A stretch of 64,000 nucleotides of DNA from an uncultured Verrucomicrobiota bacterium (GCA_903916195.1 CAIWVP010000034.1:1-64000); one strand, 5' to 3'. Positions 46,121 to 55,540 are shown, numbered from the stretch's first letter. Numbers and translations are program-made. The notes: a model not told the origin generated them from the letters alone.

Positions 46121-47401
46121 ATGTCGCCACCCCCCTCCATGCACCCGGTCCGCGCCGGCGGCGTCCTGACGGCGGACAGCCCGGCGTTGCCGCCGCTGCC
46201 CGTGCGCCGTCCCGTGCTGCTCGTGGTCGACGACGACGAGCCGCTGCGGCAGGCGTTGCGGCTCATCTTCGAGTACCAATACGAGGTCGTGCTCGCCGCG
46301 TCCGGACCGCACGCGCTCTCGCTGATCCAGCGCGGGCTCTTCGATGTCGCGGTCGTGGACATCCGCATGCCCGGCATGTCGGGCTTCGAGTTCCTCGAGC
46401 GCTCGCGGACGGTGGACCCCGACATCCAGACGGTGATCCTCAGCGGGCAGAGCACCTTCGAGATGGCCCGCCAAGCGGTGCGGCTCGATGCGTTCGATTT
46501 CCTGCCGAAGCCGTTCGACTTGCAGGTGCTGCGGCAGACCATCCAACAGGCGGCCCGGCGACGCGCATGGCTGCGGTTCGAGAAGAAACGCGAGGCGGCG
46601 CTCCAGCGCGCGGTGACCGCCGCGGAGACGGCCGCGCAGGAACGTGACCTGCTGGTCAGCCTCTTGTCCGAATTCCGCGCCCCGCTCAACTCGATCTCCG
46701 CGGGGGCGGCAGCCCTGGACCAGGAGTTGACCCGGCAATCCACACCCTCCGAGCCGCAGGTCGCGGCGTGGCGCCACCAGCTCCAGGAGCTCGGCCGCCA
46801 AGCGACCCTCTGTGTCCAGTTGGCGGGCGGCCCCCGGCAGGACCTCTCGTCGCCCGGTCCGCCCGAAGGCGTGCCAGCCGTGCAGGTGATGGACGACCTG
46901 GGACGCTTGCTCCGCGTGCACCCGGCGTCCAAGGGCCACCAGCTCACGATCCGCCCGCCCGCGCTGCCCGCGGGCTTGAAGGCGCGGGAGGCGGACCTGC
47001 TCCGCATCCTGGTGAACCTCGGCCGCAACGCGCTCGAATCCTCCGAGGTGCCGCACCGCGTGGACTTCGAATCGTGGCTGGTCAACGAACCGGTCCTGCT
47101 CGACGGCCCTGAACGTTCCCAAGGCCGCTTCGTGCTGCGCGAGACGTTCGAGAACCGTCCGCCCCTGCTCGCGATCGCGGTCAAGGACGACGGCCCGGGG
47201 ATCTCGCCGGAAATTTGGCCGCACCTCTTCCAAACCGCTGTCACGACCAAGCCCGGCAGGGGCGATGTCGGCCTCGGACTCACCTCGGTGCGGGACCTCG
47301 TCGCCGCCACCGGATGCGCCCTGGAGATCCGCAGCGAGCCCGGATCCGGGACCACGGCCACGCTCTACGTGCCGGTCGTCCGCCCGGTGGACCCTTCGTA
47401 G
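46121..47401 (+). CDS. Receiver plus histidine-kinase-like protein lacking the phospho-acceptor His (PhcR-like)
   Basis: This 426-residue cytoplasmic protein has an N-terminal receiver (about 30-150) with VDDDE, phospho-Asp in AVVDIRMPG and Lys in LPKPFDLQV. A coiled-coil-like linker rich in Arg, Glu and Ala follows, then a kinase core. Where an H-box normally reads SHEFRTPLN, this protein has LLSEFRAPLN, with Ser at the His position. The ATP-binding part appears intact: ILVNLGRNALES, DDGPGISPEIW and GDVGLGLTSVRDL. The protein resembles PhcR, a receiver with a kinase output domain, in architecture. It may bind ATP without autophosphorylating, or act as a phosphatase on its partner. It starts 12 nt after the PhcQ-like gene. 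Confidence 0.75.
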   Translation: MSPPPSMHPVRAGGVLTADSPALPPLPVRRPVLLVVDDDEPLRQALRLIFEYQYEVVLAASGPHALSLIQRGLFDVAVVDIRMPGMSGFEFLERSRTVDPDIQTVILSGQSTFEMARQAVRLDAFDFLPKPFDLQVLRQTIQQAARRRAWLRFEKKREAALQRAVTAAETAAQERDLLVSLLSEFRAPLNSISAGAAALDQELTRQSTPSEPQVAAWRHQLQELGRQATLCVQLAGGPRQDLSSPGPPEGVPAVQVMDDLGRLLRVHPASKGHQLTIRPPALPAGLKAREADLLRILVNLGRNALESSEVPHRVDFESWLVNEPVLLDGPERSQGRFVLRETFENRPPLLAIAVKDDGPGISPEIWPHLFQTAVTTKPGRGDVGLGLTSVRDLVAATGCALEIRSEPGSGTTATLYVPVVRPVDPS

Positions 47402-47465
47402 ACGGCGAATAGGTTCGCCCGCCCGCGGCGTGTCCGGTATCGCTCGCCCGGCCTCGCGCCGACCC

Positions 47466-48877
47466 ATGCGCAGAACCAAGATCATCGCCACGCTCGGGCC
47501 CGCCACCGACTCGTCCGAGATGCTCGGACGCCTCATCGACGCGGGCATGGACTCGCCCGGCTGAACATGTCCCACGCCACGCCCGATTGGGTGCGCCGCG
47601 TCGTGAAGGACATCCGCGCCCACTCCAAGGCGCGCGGCGTCGCCATCGGGATCCTGCTCGACACCCAAGGCCCCGCGATCCGCACCGGCGATGTGCCGGC
47701 GAAGATCCCCCTCGCGGTCGGTGACCGCTTCGTCTTCACCGTCCAAGGCGACTCGCTCCGTCCCGACGAAGGTGTCAAGGGCACGTCCGTCGGCTACGAC
47801 GGGTTCGCGGCGGACGTCGAGGTCGGCAAGACGCTGATCGTGGACAACGGCGAGCTGCGGATGCGCATCCTCTCCAAGACAGCCACACGGGTCGTGTGCG
47901 AAGTGCTCACCGAGGGGCAGATGGGCAGCCGACGCCACATCAACCTCCCCGGCGTCCGCGTCTCGCTCCCTGCGTTGACCGACAAGGACAAGGCCGACGT
48001 GGAGCTCGGGCTCGAGGTCGGGGTCGATTTCATCGCGCTCAGCTTCGTCCGCGATCCCGATGACATGGCGCAGCTGCGCGCGCTCGTGGCCGGTTCGCCG
48101 CACCAGCCCAAGCTCATCGCCAAGATCGAGCACCAGTTCGCGGTGGACCACTTCGAGGCCATCGCCCGGGCCTCCGACGGCGTGATGGTCGCGCGGGGCG
48201 ACCTGGGCATCGAGTGCCCGTACGAGGAGCTGCCGATCATCCAGCGCCGCATCGTCAAGAAGTGCCAGGAGATCGGCCGCCCGGTGATCGTCGCAACGCA
48301 TCTGCTCGAGAGCATGATCACGAACCCGATGCCCACGCGCGCGGAGATCACCGACGTGGCGAACGCCGTGTTCGAGCAGGCCGACGCCATCATGCTCAGC
48401 GGCGAGACGACCGTGGGGAAGTACCCGCTCCAGTGCATCGAGGTGTTCGACACCGTCACCCGCCGCATCGAGCGGAGCGGTGGAGCCGATTACCACCACG
48501 CCGCCGAGCTCACGTCGCCGCGGCAGAAGCTCGTGAAGAGCGCGGTGCTGCTCGCCGACGAACTGAAGGCCGCCGCCATCGTGGTCTTCACCCGGCGCGG
48601 CCACATGGCCCGCTACGTCTCGTGGCTCCGGCCGCGTTTTTCCCCCATCTACGCCTTCGCCGACCGCTGGACGACCGCGGAATCCCTCGCGATCTGCCGC
48701 GGCGTCGTGCCTGGTGTCGTCCCGTTCACCCACGCGGAACCGGACAAGACCGTCGACGCCGCCCTCGCGTCGCTGATGGCGAAAGGCCGACTCAAGCGCG
48801 GCGATGCCGTCGTCGTGCTCAGCATCGTCACCGCCGGCGACCAGCTCGTGGACGCGGTGACGATGCGCGTGATCTGA
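47466..48877 (+). pseudogene. pyk: Pyruvate kinase, interrupted by a one-base deletion near the start
   Basis: The first 29 codons (MRRTKIIATLGPATDSSEM, DAGMD) are a normal pyruvate kinase N-terminus. The frame then reads SPG and stops at 47564. From 47567 another frame continues the same protein (MSHATPDWVRRVVKDIR) to 48877. Adding one G between 47552 and 47553 restores GMDVARLNMSHAT, the conserved RLNxSHG-like region. The remaining 436 codons are intact: LLDTQGPAIRTGD, the ADP/Mg site ALSFVRDPDDM, LIAKIE, MVARGDLGIE, ETTVGKYPLQCIE and a full C-terminal domain. The enzyme makes ATP and pyruvate from phosphoenolpyruvate. A sequencing error is the simplest explanation, since the rest is well conserved; a true frameshift or start at ATG 47567 would remove the N-terminal strand. 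Confidence 0.9.
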
Positions 48878-48978
48878 CGACCGGCGGCGAGGTCCGGCGC
48901 GGCGTGGGGCGCTTTGTCAGGACCGCCTGTGCTCGACCGGCTCGACGTCCCGTGACCCCGCCGTCGGCGCGGCGCTGC

Positions 48979-49731
48979 TCAGCCGATCTCGATGCCCACC
49001 GGGCAGTGGTCGCTGTCCATGACGTGGGGCTGGATGAACGCGCGCCGGAGGCTCGGCCGGAATGCGGCGCTGACCATGAAGTAATCGATCCGCCAACCGA
49101 TGTTCCGCGCACGGGCGGTGCCCATCGGGCTCCACCAAGTGTAGTGGCCGCCGCCCTTCTCGAACTCGCGGAAGGTGTCCACGAACCCGGCGTCGATGGC
49201 AGCGCCGAAACCGGCGCGCTCCTCGGGCGTGAAACCGTGGTTCTTCATGTTCGCCTTCGGGTTCGCGAGATCGATCTCCGTGTGGGCGACGTTCAGGTCG
49301 CCGCACCAGATCACCGGCTTCTTCTGCTCGAGCGTCTTGAGGTAGGCGAGGAAGTCGACGTCCCAACGCTGACGGTAAGGGAGCCGAGCGAGCTCGCGCT
49401 GCGAGTTCGGCACGTACGCGTTCACCAGGTAGAAATCTCCGTGTTCGGCGGTGAGCACGCGGCCTTCGTTGTCATGGTCCCCGATGCCGATGCCTTGGGT
49501 GACCGCGATGGGTTTCGTCTTGGTGAATATCGCGGTGCCGGAGTAGCCCTTCTTCACGGCCGAGTTCCAATAGGTCTGGTAGGTGGCCGGCCAGACCGGC
49601 TCGACCTGGTCGGGCGAGCACTTGGTCTCCTGGAGGCAGAGGATGTCGGGCGCCTCGTCGGCGAGGTAGGAGAGGAAGTTCTTCCTCAGCACGGCCCGCA
49701 GACCGTTCACGTTCCAAGAGATGAGCTTCAT
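48979..49731 (-). CDS. xth: Exodeoxyribonuclease III / AP endonuclease
   Basis: This 250-residue enzyme cleaves DNA at abasic sites and degrades DNA 3' to 5'. Family motifs: [17 protein letters not shown] at the start, [10 protein letters not shown] with the metal-binding Glu, [18 protein letters not shown] with the catalytic Asp/Asn, GWRIDYF and SDHCPVGI at the end. Length is normal for the ExoA/XthA type. ATG 49731 is the standard start; the ORF-track version to 49902 adds an unrelated basic stretch. It is convergent with pyruvate kinase. Confidence 0.94.
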   Translation of the reverse strand: MKLISWNVNGLRAVLRKNFLSYLADEAPDILCLQETKCSPDQVEPVWPATYQTYWNSAVKKGYSGTAIFTKTKPIAVTQGIGIGDHDNEGRVLTAEHGDFYLVNAYVPNSQRELARLPYRQRWDVDFLAYLKTLEQKKPVIWCGDLNVAHTEIDLANPKANMKNHGFTPEERAGFGAAIDAGFVDTFREFEKGGGHYTWWSPMGTARARNIGWRIDYFMVSAAFRPSLRRAFIQPHVMDSDHCPVGIEIG

Positions 49732-50077
49732 GACGGCGAAGATGGCGGCAGAAGCCCGCCGGAGCGGAAAGCAGAATCGCGACGAGGACGCCATGGACCG
49801 GCGTGGCGGCGAAGGGAGGATGGCTTCGCTGGAGGAACGTCTGTCGGGAAGCTGGGCGGCCTCGACCTTCACCCGGCCCTCTCCGTCGGGGAGGGTCTCC
49901 ACGACGGTCGAGGCCCACGGATCGTGGACAGGGACCTGAACGGTGCGCCCGGGAGATCCGCGTCAGCAGCCGGACCACGGACGGGGCCAGCGATGCCCGG
50001 CCGCCATCCATCGGCCTGATCAGTCCCTGCCTTCGTTCCCTTCCGTCAGGTTCCTCTTGTTCTTTCCGGGGCCCGCT
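49732..50077. other. Gene-free stretch upstream of xth
   Basis: These 346 nt between xth and the helix-hairpin-helix gene (both minus) show only short frames without conserved features. A small imperfect stem (CCCTCTCC / GGGGAGGG near 49.88 kb) is the only visible structure. It should hold the xth promoter. Confidence 0.55.
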
Positions 50078-50446
50078 TCACTTCGCCGGCTTGCCTGCGA
50101 CGACCCGCGGGCGCAGCCCCTCCAACGTCTTCGGGCCGATGCCGCTCACCTTGGCCAAGTCGTCGACCACGTCGTAGGGCCGGCCCGCGATGATGCGGCG
50201 GGCCATCGCCTCGTTGACCCGCGGGAGCAGCATGAGGTCGTCCGCCGAGGCCGTGTTCAAGTCGACGACCTTGGCGGAGGCCCCGGCGACCTGCTCGCGC
50301 GACCCGGGCTTGCCGCACTGTTTCAGGCCGACGGCCGCGAGCAGCGCGGCCACGGCGAGGCCGGCGAGCTTGGAGACGATGCGCGACGTCACGTTGCGCG
50401 TGACGCGCCCGGCGATGTCGCCGACGGGGCCGAAGGACCGGCTCAT
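50078..50446 (-). CDS. Helix-hairpin-helix (ComEA-like) protein
   Basis: This 122-residue protein has a basic N-terminus, a membrane segment (SKLAGLAVAALLAAVGLKQC) and a C-terminal pair of helix-hairpin-helix units (VDLNTASADDLMLLPRVNEAMARRI and DLAKVSGIGPKTLEGLRP). This is the layout of ComEA, the DNA receptor of natural competence, although PVC genomes carry many short HHH proteins with unknown roles. The first unit has LPRVNEAMA where ComEA normally shows LPGIGxxxA, so DNA binding by that unit is uncertain. It lies 16 nt after the DUF1080 gene on the same strand. Confidence 0.75.
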   Translation of the reverse strand: MSRSFGPVGDIAGRVTRNVTSRIVSKLAGLAVAALLAAVGLKQCGKPGSREQVAGASAKVVDLNTASADDLMLLPRVNEAMARRIIAGRPYDVVDDLAKVSGIGPKTLEGLRPRVVAGKPAK

Positions 50447-50462
50447 TCGGAGCGGGCGCGGA

Positions 50463-51182
50463 TCAATCCAGCTTGCGCAGCCAGATGTTGCGGTAGCGGA
50501 CCGGGTTGCCGTGGTCCTGGAGGAACAGCGGGCCCTTCGGCGTCACGCCGGAGAACTTCGCCGCCGTGGTCGAGTCGCCTTTGACCGGGACGTGGTCCTG
50601 CACGAGCACGCCGTTGTGCAGCACCGTGAAGGAACCTTCGGCGACCTTGCCGTCCGCGCCGGGCACCGGCGGATGGAACACGATGTCGTAGGCCTGCCAC
50701 TCGCCGGGCTTGCGGCTCGCGTTCACCAAGGGCGCGTTGTGCAGATAGAACGCGGCGGCCTGGCCGTTGAAGTAGGTCGGGTTCTTCCAGGAATCGAGCA
50801 CCTGGATCTCGTAGCGGCCCTGGAAATACACACCGCTGTTGCCGCGGCCCTGGCTGTCGCCCTTCACCTCGGCGGGCGCGGCCCACTCGATGTGGAGCTG
50901 GATCGCACCGAACTCCTCCTTGGTCGTGATGCCGCCGCCATGGACCTCGGCGTAACCGTCGGCGATGCGCCACCCGGGGGCCGGATCCTTGTCGCCCTTC
51001 CACGCGGAGAGGTCCTTGCCGTCGAAGAGCACGATGGCATCCGACGGCGGGGCGCCGGCGACGCCGGCCGTGACCACGGCCGGTTCCTTGGCAGTGGGGT
51101 TGCCCGCGGCGGAAGCGGCGAGGACAAGGGCGGCGTTGGTGACGAGCGCGAAGCGCCGGAGGCAGGGCAGAGGAGTTTTCAT
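50463..51182 (-). CDS. Exported DUF1080 protein
   Basis: This 239-residue exported protein consists of a signal peptide (FALVTNAALVLAASAAG) and a single DUF1080 domain: IVLFDGKDLSAWKGD, GWRIADGYAEVHGGGI, GNSGVYFQGRYEIQVLDS, EWQAYDIVFHPP, VLHNGVLVQDHV and GPLFLQDHGNPVRYRNIWLRKL. The fold is concanavalin-like, and members have been connected with 3-keto-disaccharide hydrolysis. It lies 34 nt downstream of the WD40-cytochrome gene, which suggests an operon and a shared periplasmic task. A second DUF1080 copy, fused to ThuA, lies at 24161-25531. Confidence 0.9.
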   Translation of the reverse strand: MKTPLPCLRRFALVTNAALVLAASAAGNPTAKEPAVVTAGVAGAPPSDAIVLFDGKDLSAWKGDKDPAPGWRIADGYAEVHGGGITTKEEFGAIQLHIEWAAPAEVKGDSQGRGNSGVYFQGRYEIQVLDSWKNPTYFNGQAAAFYLHNAPLVNASRKPGEWQAYDIVFHPPVPGADGKVAEGSFTVLHNGVLVQDHVPVKGDSTTAAKFSGVTPKGPLFLQDHGNPVRYRNIWLRKLD

Positions 51183-51216
51183 CGTTGGGATCGGGGATAT
51201 GCCACGGAGGGGAAGA

Positions 51217-52593
51217 TCAGTTGGCGGAGGCGACCGGCTTGCGCATCGCCTCGGGGGGGACGGGATCGAGCACGGCGCGGACCTTGCCGTCGGCCGGATC
51301 GAACACGCGCACGAGGCCGTCGAAGCCGGCGGTGACGAGCCGTTTGCCGTCGGGCGAGAAGGCCAGCGCGAAGACCGCACCGCCGTGGCCGCCGCAGGTC
51401 GCGGCGCGCTTGCCGTCGTCGGTCTTGTAGACGCGGACCTCGCCGCCGACGCTCCCGGCGGCGAGCAGCAAGCCGTCGGGCGAATAGGCGAGGGCCTGCA
51501 CCGGGCCGGGCTGCCGCTCGAACTCGCGGACGAGGTTCACGTCGTTGTTGCCCGAGGTGCGGTCCTGGTTCTCCTGCATCTTGTAGGCGCGCACGCCGCC
51601 TTCGGCACCGCCGTACGCGGCCCATTCCTGCTTGGGATGCCGGGCCATGCTCACGACCGGTTCGAGCAGCTTGTTGACGTCGTCGATGAACTGGCCGTTG
51701 GCGGTGTTGATCAACTTCATCGCGCGGTCCCGGCTTCCGGAGAGCAGGCGCTGGCCGTCGTCCAGCCACGTGGTGCGGAAGACCCAGTCGCTGTGGTTGT
51801 CGAACTTCATCAGCTCCTTGCCGTCGGTCGACGACAGCACGCGCACGGTCTTGTCGGCACCTCCGAACGCCAGCTTGGAGCCGTCGGGCGACCAGGAGAC
51901 GCCGAAGAGAGAATCGCTACCGACCTTGAAGGACCGCTCCTGCTGCGCCGTCGCCGGATCCCAGACCTCGATCTCGCCGAAGCGGGCCGGCGCGCCTCCG
52001 GCCACGGCGAGGCGCCTGGAATCCGCGGTGAACGCCAGCGCCTCGATGCGCGGAGATTCGCCGACGAGCCGCGCCTTGAGCGCAAGGTCGCCGGCGTCGA
52101 GCAGGAAGACCTCGTGATACCCCGCGACCGCGAGCCACCGGCCGTCGGCCGAGAACGCGACCGCGGTGGTCACCGGAGGCGAGAGATACGTGGGCGGCTC
52201 CTTGAGCTTGGTGGAGTAAGCGTCGGCGGGCGTGTCGTCCTTGGCGCCCTCGCGGATCCAACGCTCGACCAACGCGACCTCGGCGGGCGAGAGAGGATCG
52301 CCTTCCTTCGGCATCGACGGCTCTTTGCCGGCGACCTCCTCGAGGACGAGCGATTTCGCCGGATCGCCTGCAACGAAGCTCGGACCGTGCTTGCCCGCCT
52401 TGAGGAAGCCCGCGTAGGTCGAGGTGTCGACCTCGCCCTTGAGCTTGTTCGGGTTGTGGCAGCCGTTGCAGGAGCGCCGGAAGACCGGCGTGATGTCGTG
52501 GAACCACGACACGGGCTTCTCGGCCGCGACGGCGGAGAAGGCCGCGCCCAACGCGGCCAACAACGGCGCGGTGATCTTCGCGGAGCGTCTCAT
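51217..52593 (-). CDS. Exported planctomycete-type cytochrome c plus WD40 repeat protein
   Basis: This 458-residue exported protein has a signal peptide (ITAPLLAALGAAFSAVAA), a short planctomycete-type cytochrome domain with haem c site CNGCH (about 43) and the downstream MPKEGDPLSPAEVALVERWI. Seven WD40-like repeats follow (about 135-440; TTAVAFSADGRWLAVAG, FGVSWSPDGSKLAFGG, FALAFSPDGKRLVTAG). The combination of one haem and a propeller is typical of PVC bacteria; electron transfer to or from an unknown partner is likely. I chose ATG 52593, which begins the signal peptide; an in-frame ATG at 52614 would add seven residues. It heads a minus-strand operon with DUF1080 and the HHH protein and is divergent from bioD. 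Confidence 0.88.
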   Translation of the reverse strand: MRRSAKITAPLLAALGAAFSAVAAEKPVSWFHDITPVFRRSCNGCHNPNKLKGEVDTSTYAGFLKAGKHGPSFVAGDPAKSLVLEEVAGKEPSMPKEGDPLSPAEVALVERWIREGAKDDTPADAYSTKLKEPPTYLSPPVTTAVAFSADGRWLAVAGYHEVFLLDAGDLALKARLVGESPRIEALAFTADSRRLAVAGGAPARFGEIEVWDPATAQQERSFKVGSDSLFGVSWSPDGSKLAFGGADKTVRVLSSTDGKELMKFDNHSDWVFRTTWLDDGQRLLSGSRDRAMKLINTANGQFIDDVNKLLEPVVSMARHPKQEWAAYGGAEGGVRAYKMQENQDRTSGNNDVNLVREFERQPGPVQALAYSPDGLLLAAGSVGGEVRVYKTDDGKRAATCGGHGGAVFALAFSPDGKRLVTAGFDGLVRVFDPADGKVRAVLDPVPPEAMRKPVASAN

Positions 52594-52730
52594 GGTGTCT
52601 GCACACGAAACCATGGGCGCGGCTGTTCGGTGAAGTTTTTTCCTCGGATGAAATCATCCCGGCCAAAATGTCCGGCGCGTCGGCGATCACGCGGCTCGCA
52701 CCAAGGGCCGGTATCGTGTCTGCTGGGCAC

Positions 52731-53408
52731 ATGGGCGCGACGTGGTTCATCACCGGCACCGACACGGGCGTGGGCAAGACCTTGCTGACCGGGCTGCTCG
52801 CACGTCGTCTGCGCGCGACCGGCGGCCGGTTCCGCGCGGTGAAACCGTTCTGCTCCGGCGGCCGGGAGGATGCCGAGACGCTCTTCGCCGCGCAGGGCGG
52901 GAGGGTCCCGATGGACGAGATCAACCCGTGGCATTTCCGCGCGCCGCTCGCACCGTTGGTCGCCGCCCGTCGCCAAGGCGTCCGCGTGACGCTGGAGGAA
53001 GCGGTGGCATTCCTCCGGCGGTCGGCGCGCGGCCGCGACCAGTTGCTCGTGGAAGGCGCGGGCGGATTGCTGAGCCCGCTGGGCGAAGGCTTCTCGGCCC
53101 GGGAACTGATCCGCGCGACCCGTGCCCGTGTGCTGGTCGTCTGCCCGGACCGCCTCGGAGCGATCAACCAATCGCTGCTCGTCTTCACGGCGTTGCCGAA
53201 GATGGTCGCGGCGCGGGCGAAGCTGGTGCTTTCCGCGACGGCCGAGCCCGACGGTTCGTGCCGGACCAACCGCACCGTGCTTGCCGAGCTGCTCGGCGCG
53301 GACCGCGTCCACGTGTTGCCGAGATCGGGCCCGGAAGAGCTCGCCGCGATCGAGGAGGACCGGATGTCGGCGAGGTTGAAGCGGAACCTGGACGCGCTGC
53401 TCGCTTGA
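52731..53408 (+). CDS. bioD: Dethiobiotin synthetase
   Basis: This 225-residue ATP-dependent enzyme closes the ureido ring of dethiobiotin from diaminopelargonic acid and CO2, the second-last step of biotin synthesis. It has the P-loop ITGTDTGVGKT, the substrate region AVKPFCSGG, LVEGAGGLLSPLGE and VVCPDRLGAINQSLL. ATG 52731 begins directly before the first strand; the ORF-track start (52668) adds 21 residues without similarity. No other bio gene is adjacent. Biotin is needed by the pyruvate carboxylase encoded at 14.5 kb. Confidence 0.92.
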   Translation: MGATWFITGTDTGVGKTLLTGLLARRLRATGGRFRAVKPFCSGGREDAETLFAAQGGRVPMDEINPWHFRAPLAPLVAARRQGVRVTLEEAVAFLRRSARGRDQLLVEGAGGLLSPLGEGFSARELIRATRARVLVVCPDRLGAINQSLLVFTALPKMVAARAKLVLSATAEPDGSCRTNRTVLAELLGADRVHVLPRSGPEELAAIEEDRMSARLKRNLDALLA

Positions 53409-53515
53409 AGACGGGCTCCGGGAAAGGGGTTTGAGCCCCGGTGAGGCCGGGCTAGGGTCGCGGGCCGTAGACCTGCCACAGATGATCCGGCATCGGTCCG
53501 CGGACAGGATCTTCC

Positions 53516-55474
53516 ATGGAACAAACCACACTGACGCGGCCGCCGGTATCGCGGGACCGGTCCTCGGGCGCATTGGCCCTGTACATATTCGGCTGGCTGA
53601 TGGCGATGTCGGTCGCCCTGAGGCTCGTGCTGTGCGCGCGGTTCGCGGGCGAGACGCACGGGCCGTTCGCCGGCGTGTTGTGGGCGATGGCGATGGGGAT
53701 CCACCGCGACGTGCTGGTGGCGCTGGTCTTCACCTTGCCCTGGCTGCTCTGGCTCAGGTGGGTGCCGGAGCGGTGGCGCACGCGCACGTGGCATCGCCTG
53801 CTCTTCCACGCCGCGCTGGCGTTGTTCTGGGCGTGGCAGGTGTTCCAGCACGCGCTGGAGTTCTACTTCTTCGAGGAGTTCCGCTCGCGCTTCAACACCG
53901 TGTCGGTGGACTACCTGCTCTATCCGCACGAGGTCTTCGTCAACATCTGGGAGTCGTATCCCATCGTGCGGATCATCGGCGTGTGCCTGCTCGCGGGCCT
54001 GGCGTGGGTGTGGATCGCGCGGCGCTGGTGGGGACCGCGCGGCGGCGCGTTCCCGCCGAGCGCCGGGTGGCGTCCGGTCGCGGTGGTCGCGCTGCTCGCC
54101 GCGGTGCTGGTCCCGACGGTGCCGCTGCGGCTGAAGAGCTCGGGCGAAGAACGCCTGCTCAACGAGTTCGCCAACAACGGTCCGCTCGCCTTCCTATCGG
54201 CGGCCATCACGCGGCATCTTGATTACACGGCGTTCTACCCCACGATGCCCTTGGACGAGGCCTACGCCCGCGCGCGACGGCTTGTCGGCGGGACGAACAC
54301 GGCCTTCGTCGGCGCCGGTCGGTCGCTGGTCAGGGAGATGGGCGGTGACACCCACCGCCCGCGCCACAACGTGGTGGTGCTGCTCGAAGAGAGCCTCGGG
54401 TCCGAGTTCTGGGGATCGCTCGGCCGGCCAGGCGAGACCTTGATGCCGGAGATGGACAAGCTCGCGGCGTCCGAAGGCCTGCTCTTCACCCACCTCTACG
54501 CGAGCGGCAACCGGACCGTGCGCGGCATGGAAGGCGTGCTGTCGTCGTTCCCGCCGCTCCCGGGCGATTCGATCGTCGTGCGCGACCTGTCGGACCACGT
54601 GGAGACCGTCGCGCGAACGCTCCAGCGGGACGGCTACCACACGTCGTTCTTCTACGGCGGCCGGGGCCTGTTCGACGGCACGAAGTTTTTTGCGACGCGC
54701 AACGGGTACGACCGGTTCTTCGAGCTCAAGGACATCCCGGCCCCGGTGTTCACCACCGCCTGGGGCGCGTGCGACGAGGACCTGTACGACCGCGCGCTCG
54801 TGGAGTTCCGCAAGTGGAACGAGGCCGGGCAGCCGTTCTTCAGCACGGTGCTCACCGTCTCGAACCACAAGCCGTACACCTATCCGACCGGCCGGATCGC
54901 CGAGGATCCCGCTGCCCGGAAACGCGAGCATGTGGTGAAGTACACGGATTACGCGTTGGGACGGTTTTTCCGGCAGGCGCGACAGGAGGCGTTCTGGACC
55001 AACACGCTCTTCGTCGTCGTCGCCGACCACGGCGCGCGCGTCTACGGCAGCGAAGAGATCCCCATCAAGTCCTACGAGATCCCGATGGTCATGGTCGGCC
55101 CGGCCTTCGTGAAGGCTCCCGACCGCATCGGAGCGCTCGGCAGTTCGCTGGACGTGGCGCCGACCATCCTCGGCCGGTTGGGGCGTCCTTACCGCTCGAC
55201 CTTCTTCGGCCGCGACCTGCTGAAGATCCTTCCGGGCGAAGGCCGCGTCCTGATGAACCACAACCGCGACATCGGCATCTTCGACGGACGCCACCTGATC
55301 GTGCTGGGCATCCGGCACGGCGTGTCCTGCTACCGCGGCGACGGACGGACGGGCGAGTTCCAGTTGCTGCCCGAGGTCCCGGCTGAGGCAAAGGCGCTTT
55401 ATGACGACGCCATCGCGCTGTTCCAGGTCGCCGACGACTTGTACCAGCACGAACGTTTCCGGGTGGACCGTTGA
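53516..55474 (+). CDS. LTA-synthase-like membrane sulfatase / phosphoglycerol transferase family
   Basis: This 652-residue protein has about five N-terminal membrane segments (FGWLMAMSVALRLVLCARF to VAVVALLAAVLVPTVPL) and a large external sulfatase-fold domain from about 280. The domain shows VVVLLEESLGSEFWG (metal site), SGNRTVRGMEGVLSSFPPLP with the likely nucleophile Thr, YGGRGLFDGTKFF, VVADHGARVYG and a conserved C-terminal FFGRDLL. It resembles LtaS/OpgB-type enzymes that transfer phosphoglycerol or phosphoethanolamine to envelope glycans. A Gram-negative host makes a periplasmic glucan or LPS the likely acceptor. IscX and RidA genes follow but seem unrelated. Confidence 0.85.
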   Translation: MEQTTLTRPPVSRDRSSGALALYIFGWLMAMSVALRLVLCARFAGETHGPFAGVLWAMAMGIHRDVLVALVFTLPWLLWLRWVPERWRTRTWHRLLFHAALALFWAWQVFQHALEFYFFEEFRSRFNTVSVDYLLYPHEVFVNIWESYPIVRIIGVCLLAGLAWVWIARRWWGPRGGAFPPSAGWRPVAVVALLAAVLVPTVPLRLKSSGEERLLNEFANNGPLAFLSAAITRHLDYTAFYPTMPLDEAYARARRLVGGTNTAFVGAGRSLVREMGGDTHRPRHNVVVLLEESLGSEFWGSLGRPGETLMPEMDKLAASEGLLFTHLYASGNRTVRGMEGVLSSFPPLPGDSIVVRDLSDHVETVARTLQRDGYHTSFFYGGRGLFDGTKFFATRNGYDRFFELKDIPAPVFTTAWGACDEDLYDRALVEFRKWNEAGQPFFSTVLTVSNHKPYTYPTGRIAEDPAARKREHVVKYTDYALGRFFRQARQEAFWTNTLFVVVADHGARVYGSEEIPIKSYEIPMVMVGPAFVKAPDRIGALGSSLDVAPTILGRLGRPYRSTFFGRDLLKILPGEGRVLMNHNRDIGIFDGRHLIVLGIRHGVSCYRGDGRTGEFQLLPEVPAEAKALYDDAIALFQVADDLYQHERFRVDR

Positions 55475-55540
55475 GCCCGGGCGCGGCGGCGGATCCGGCG
55501 GCCTTGACGACCCGGCGTCGGTGCGCGAGGACTGGCGCCG

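Noticed and set aside
44714-48733. 1339-codon antisense frame over the signalling genes and pyruvate kinase
   Set aside because: It spans several unrelated sense genes and has no recognisable domain; a by-product of high GC.
49803-50177. 124-codon frame upstream of xth on the plus strand
   Set aside because: No start context, no conserved features, Arg/Ser/Pro-rich like other shadow frames, and it overlaps the HHH gene.
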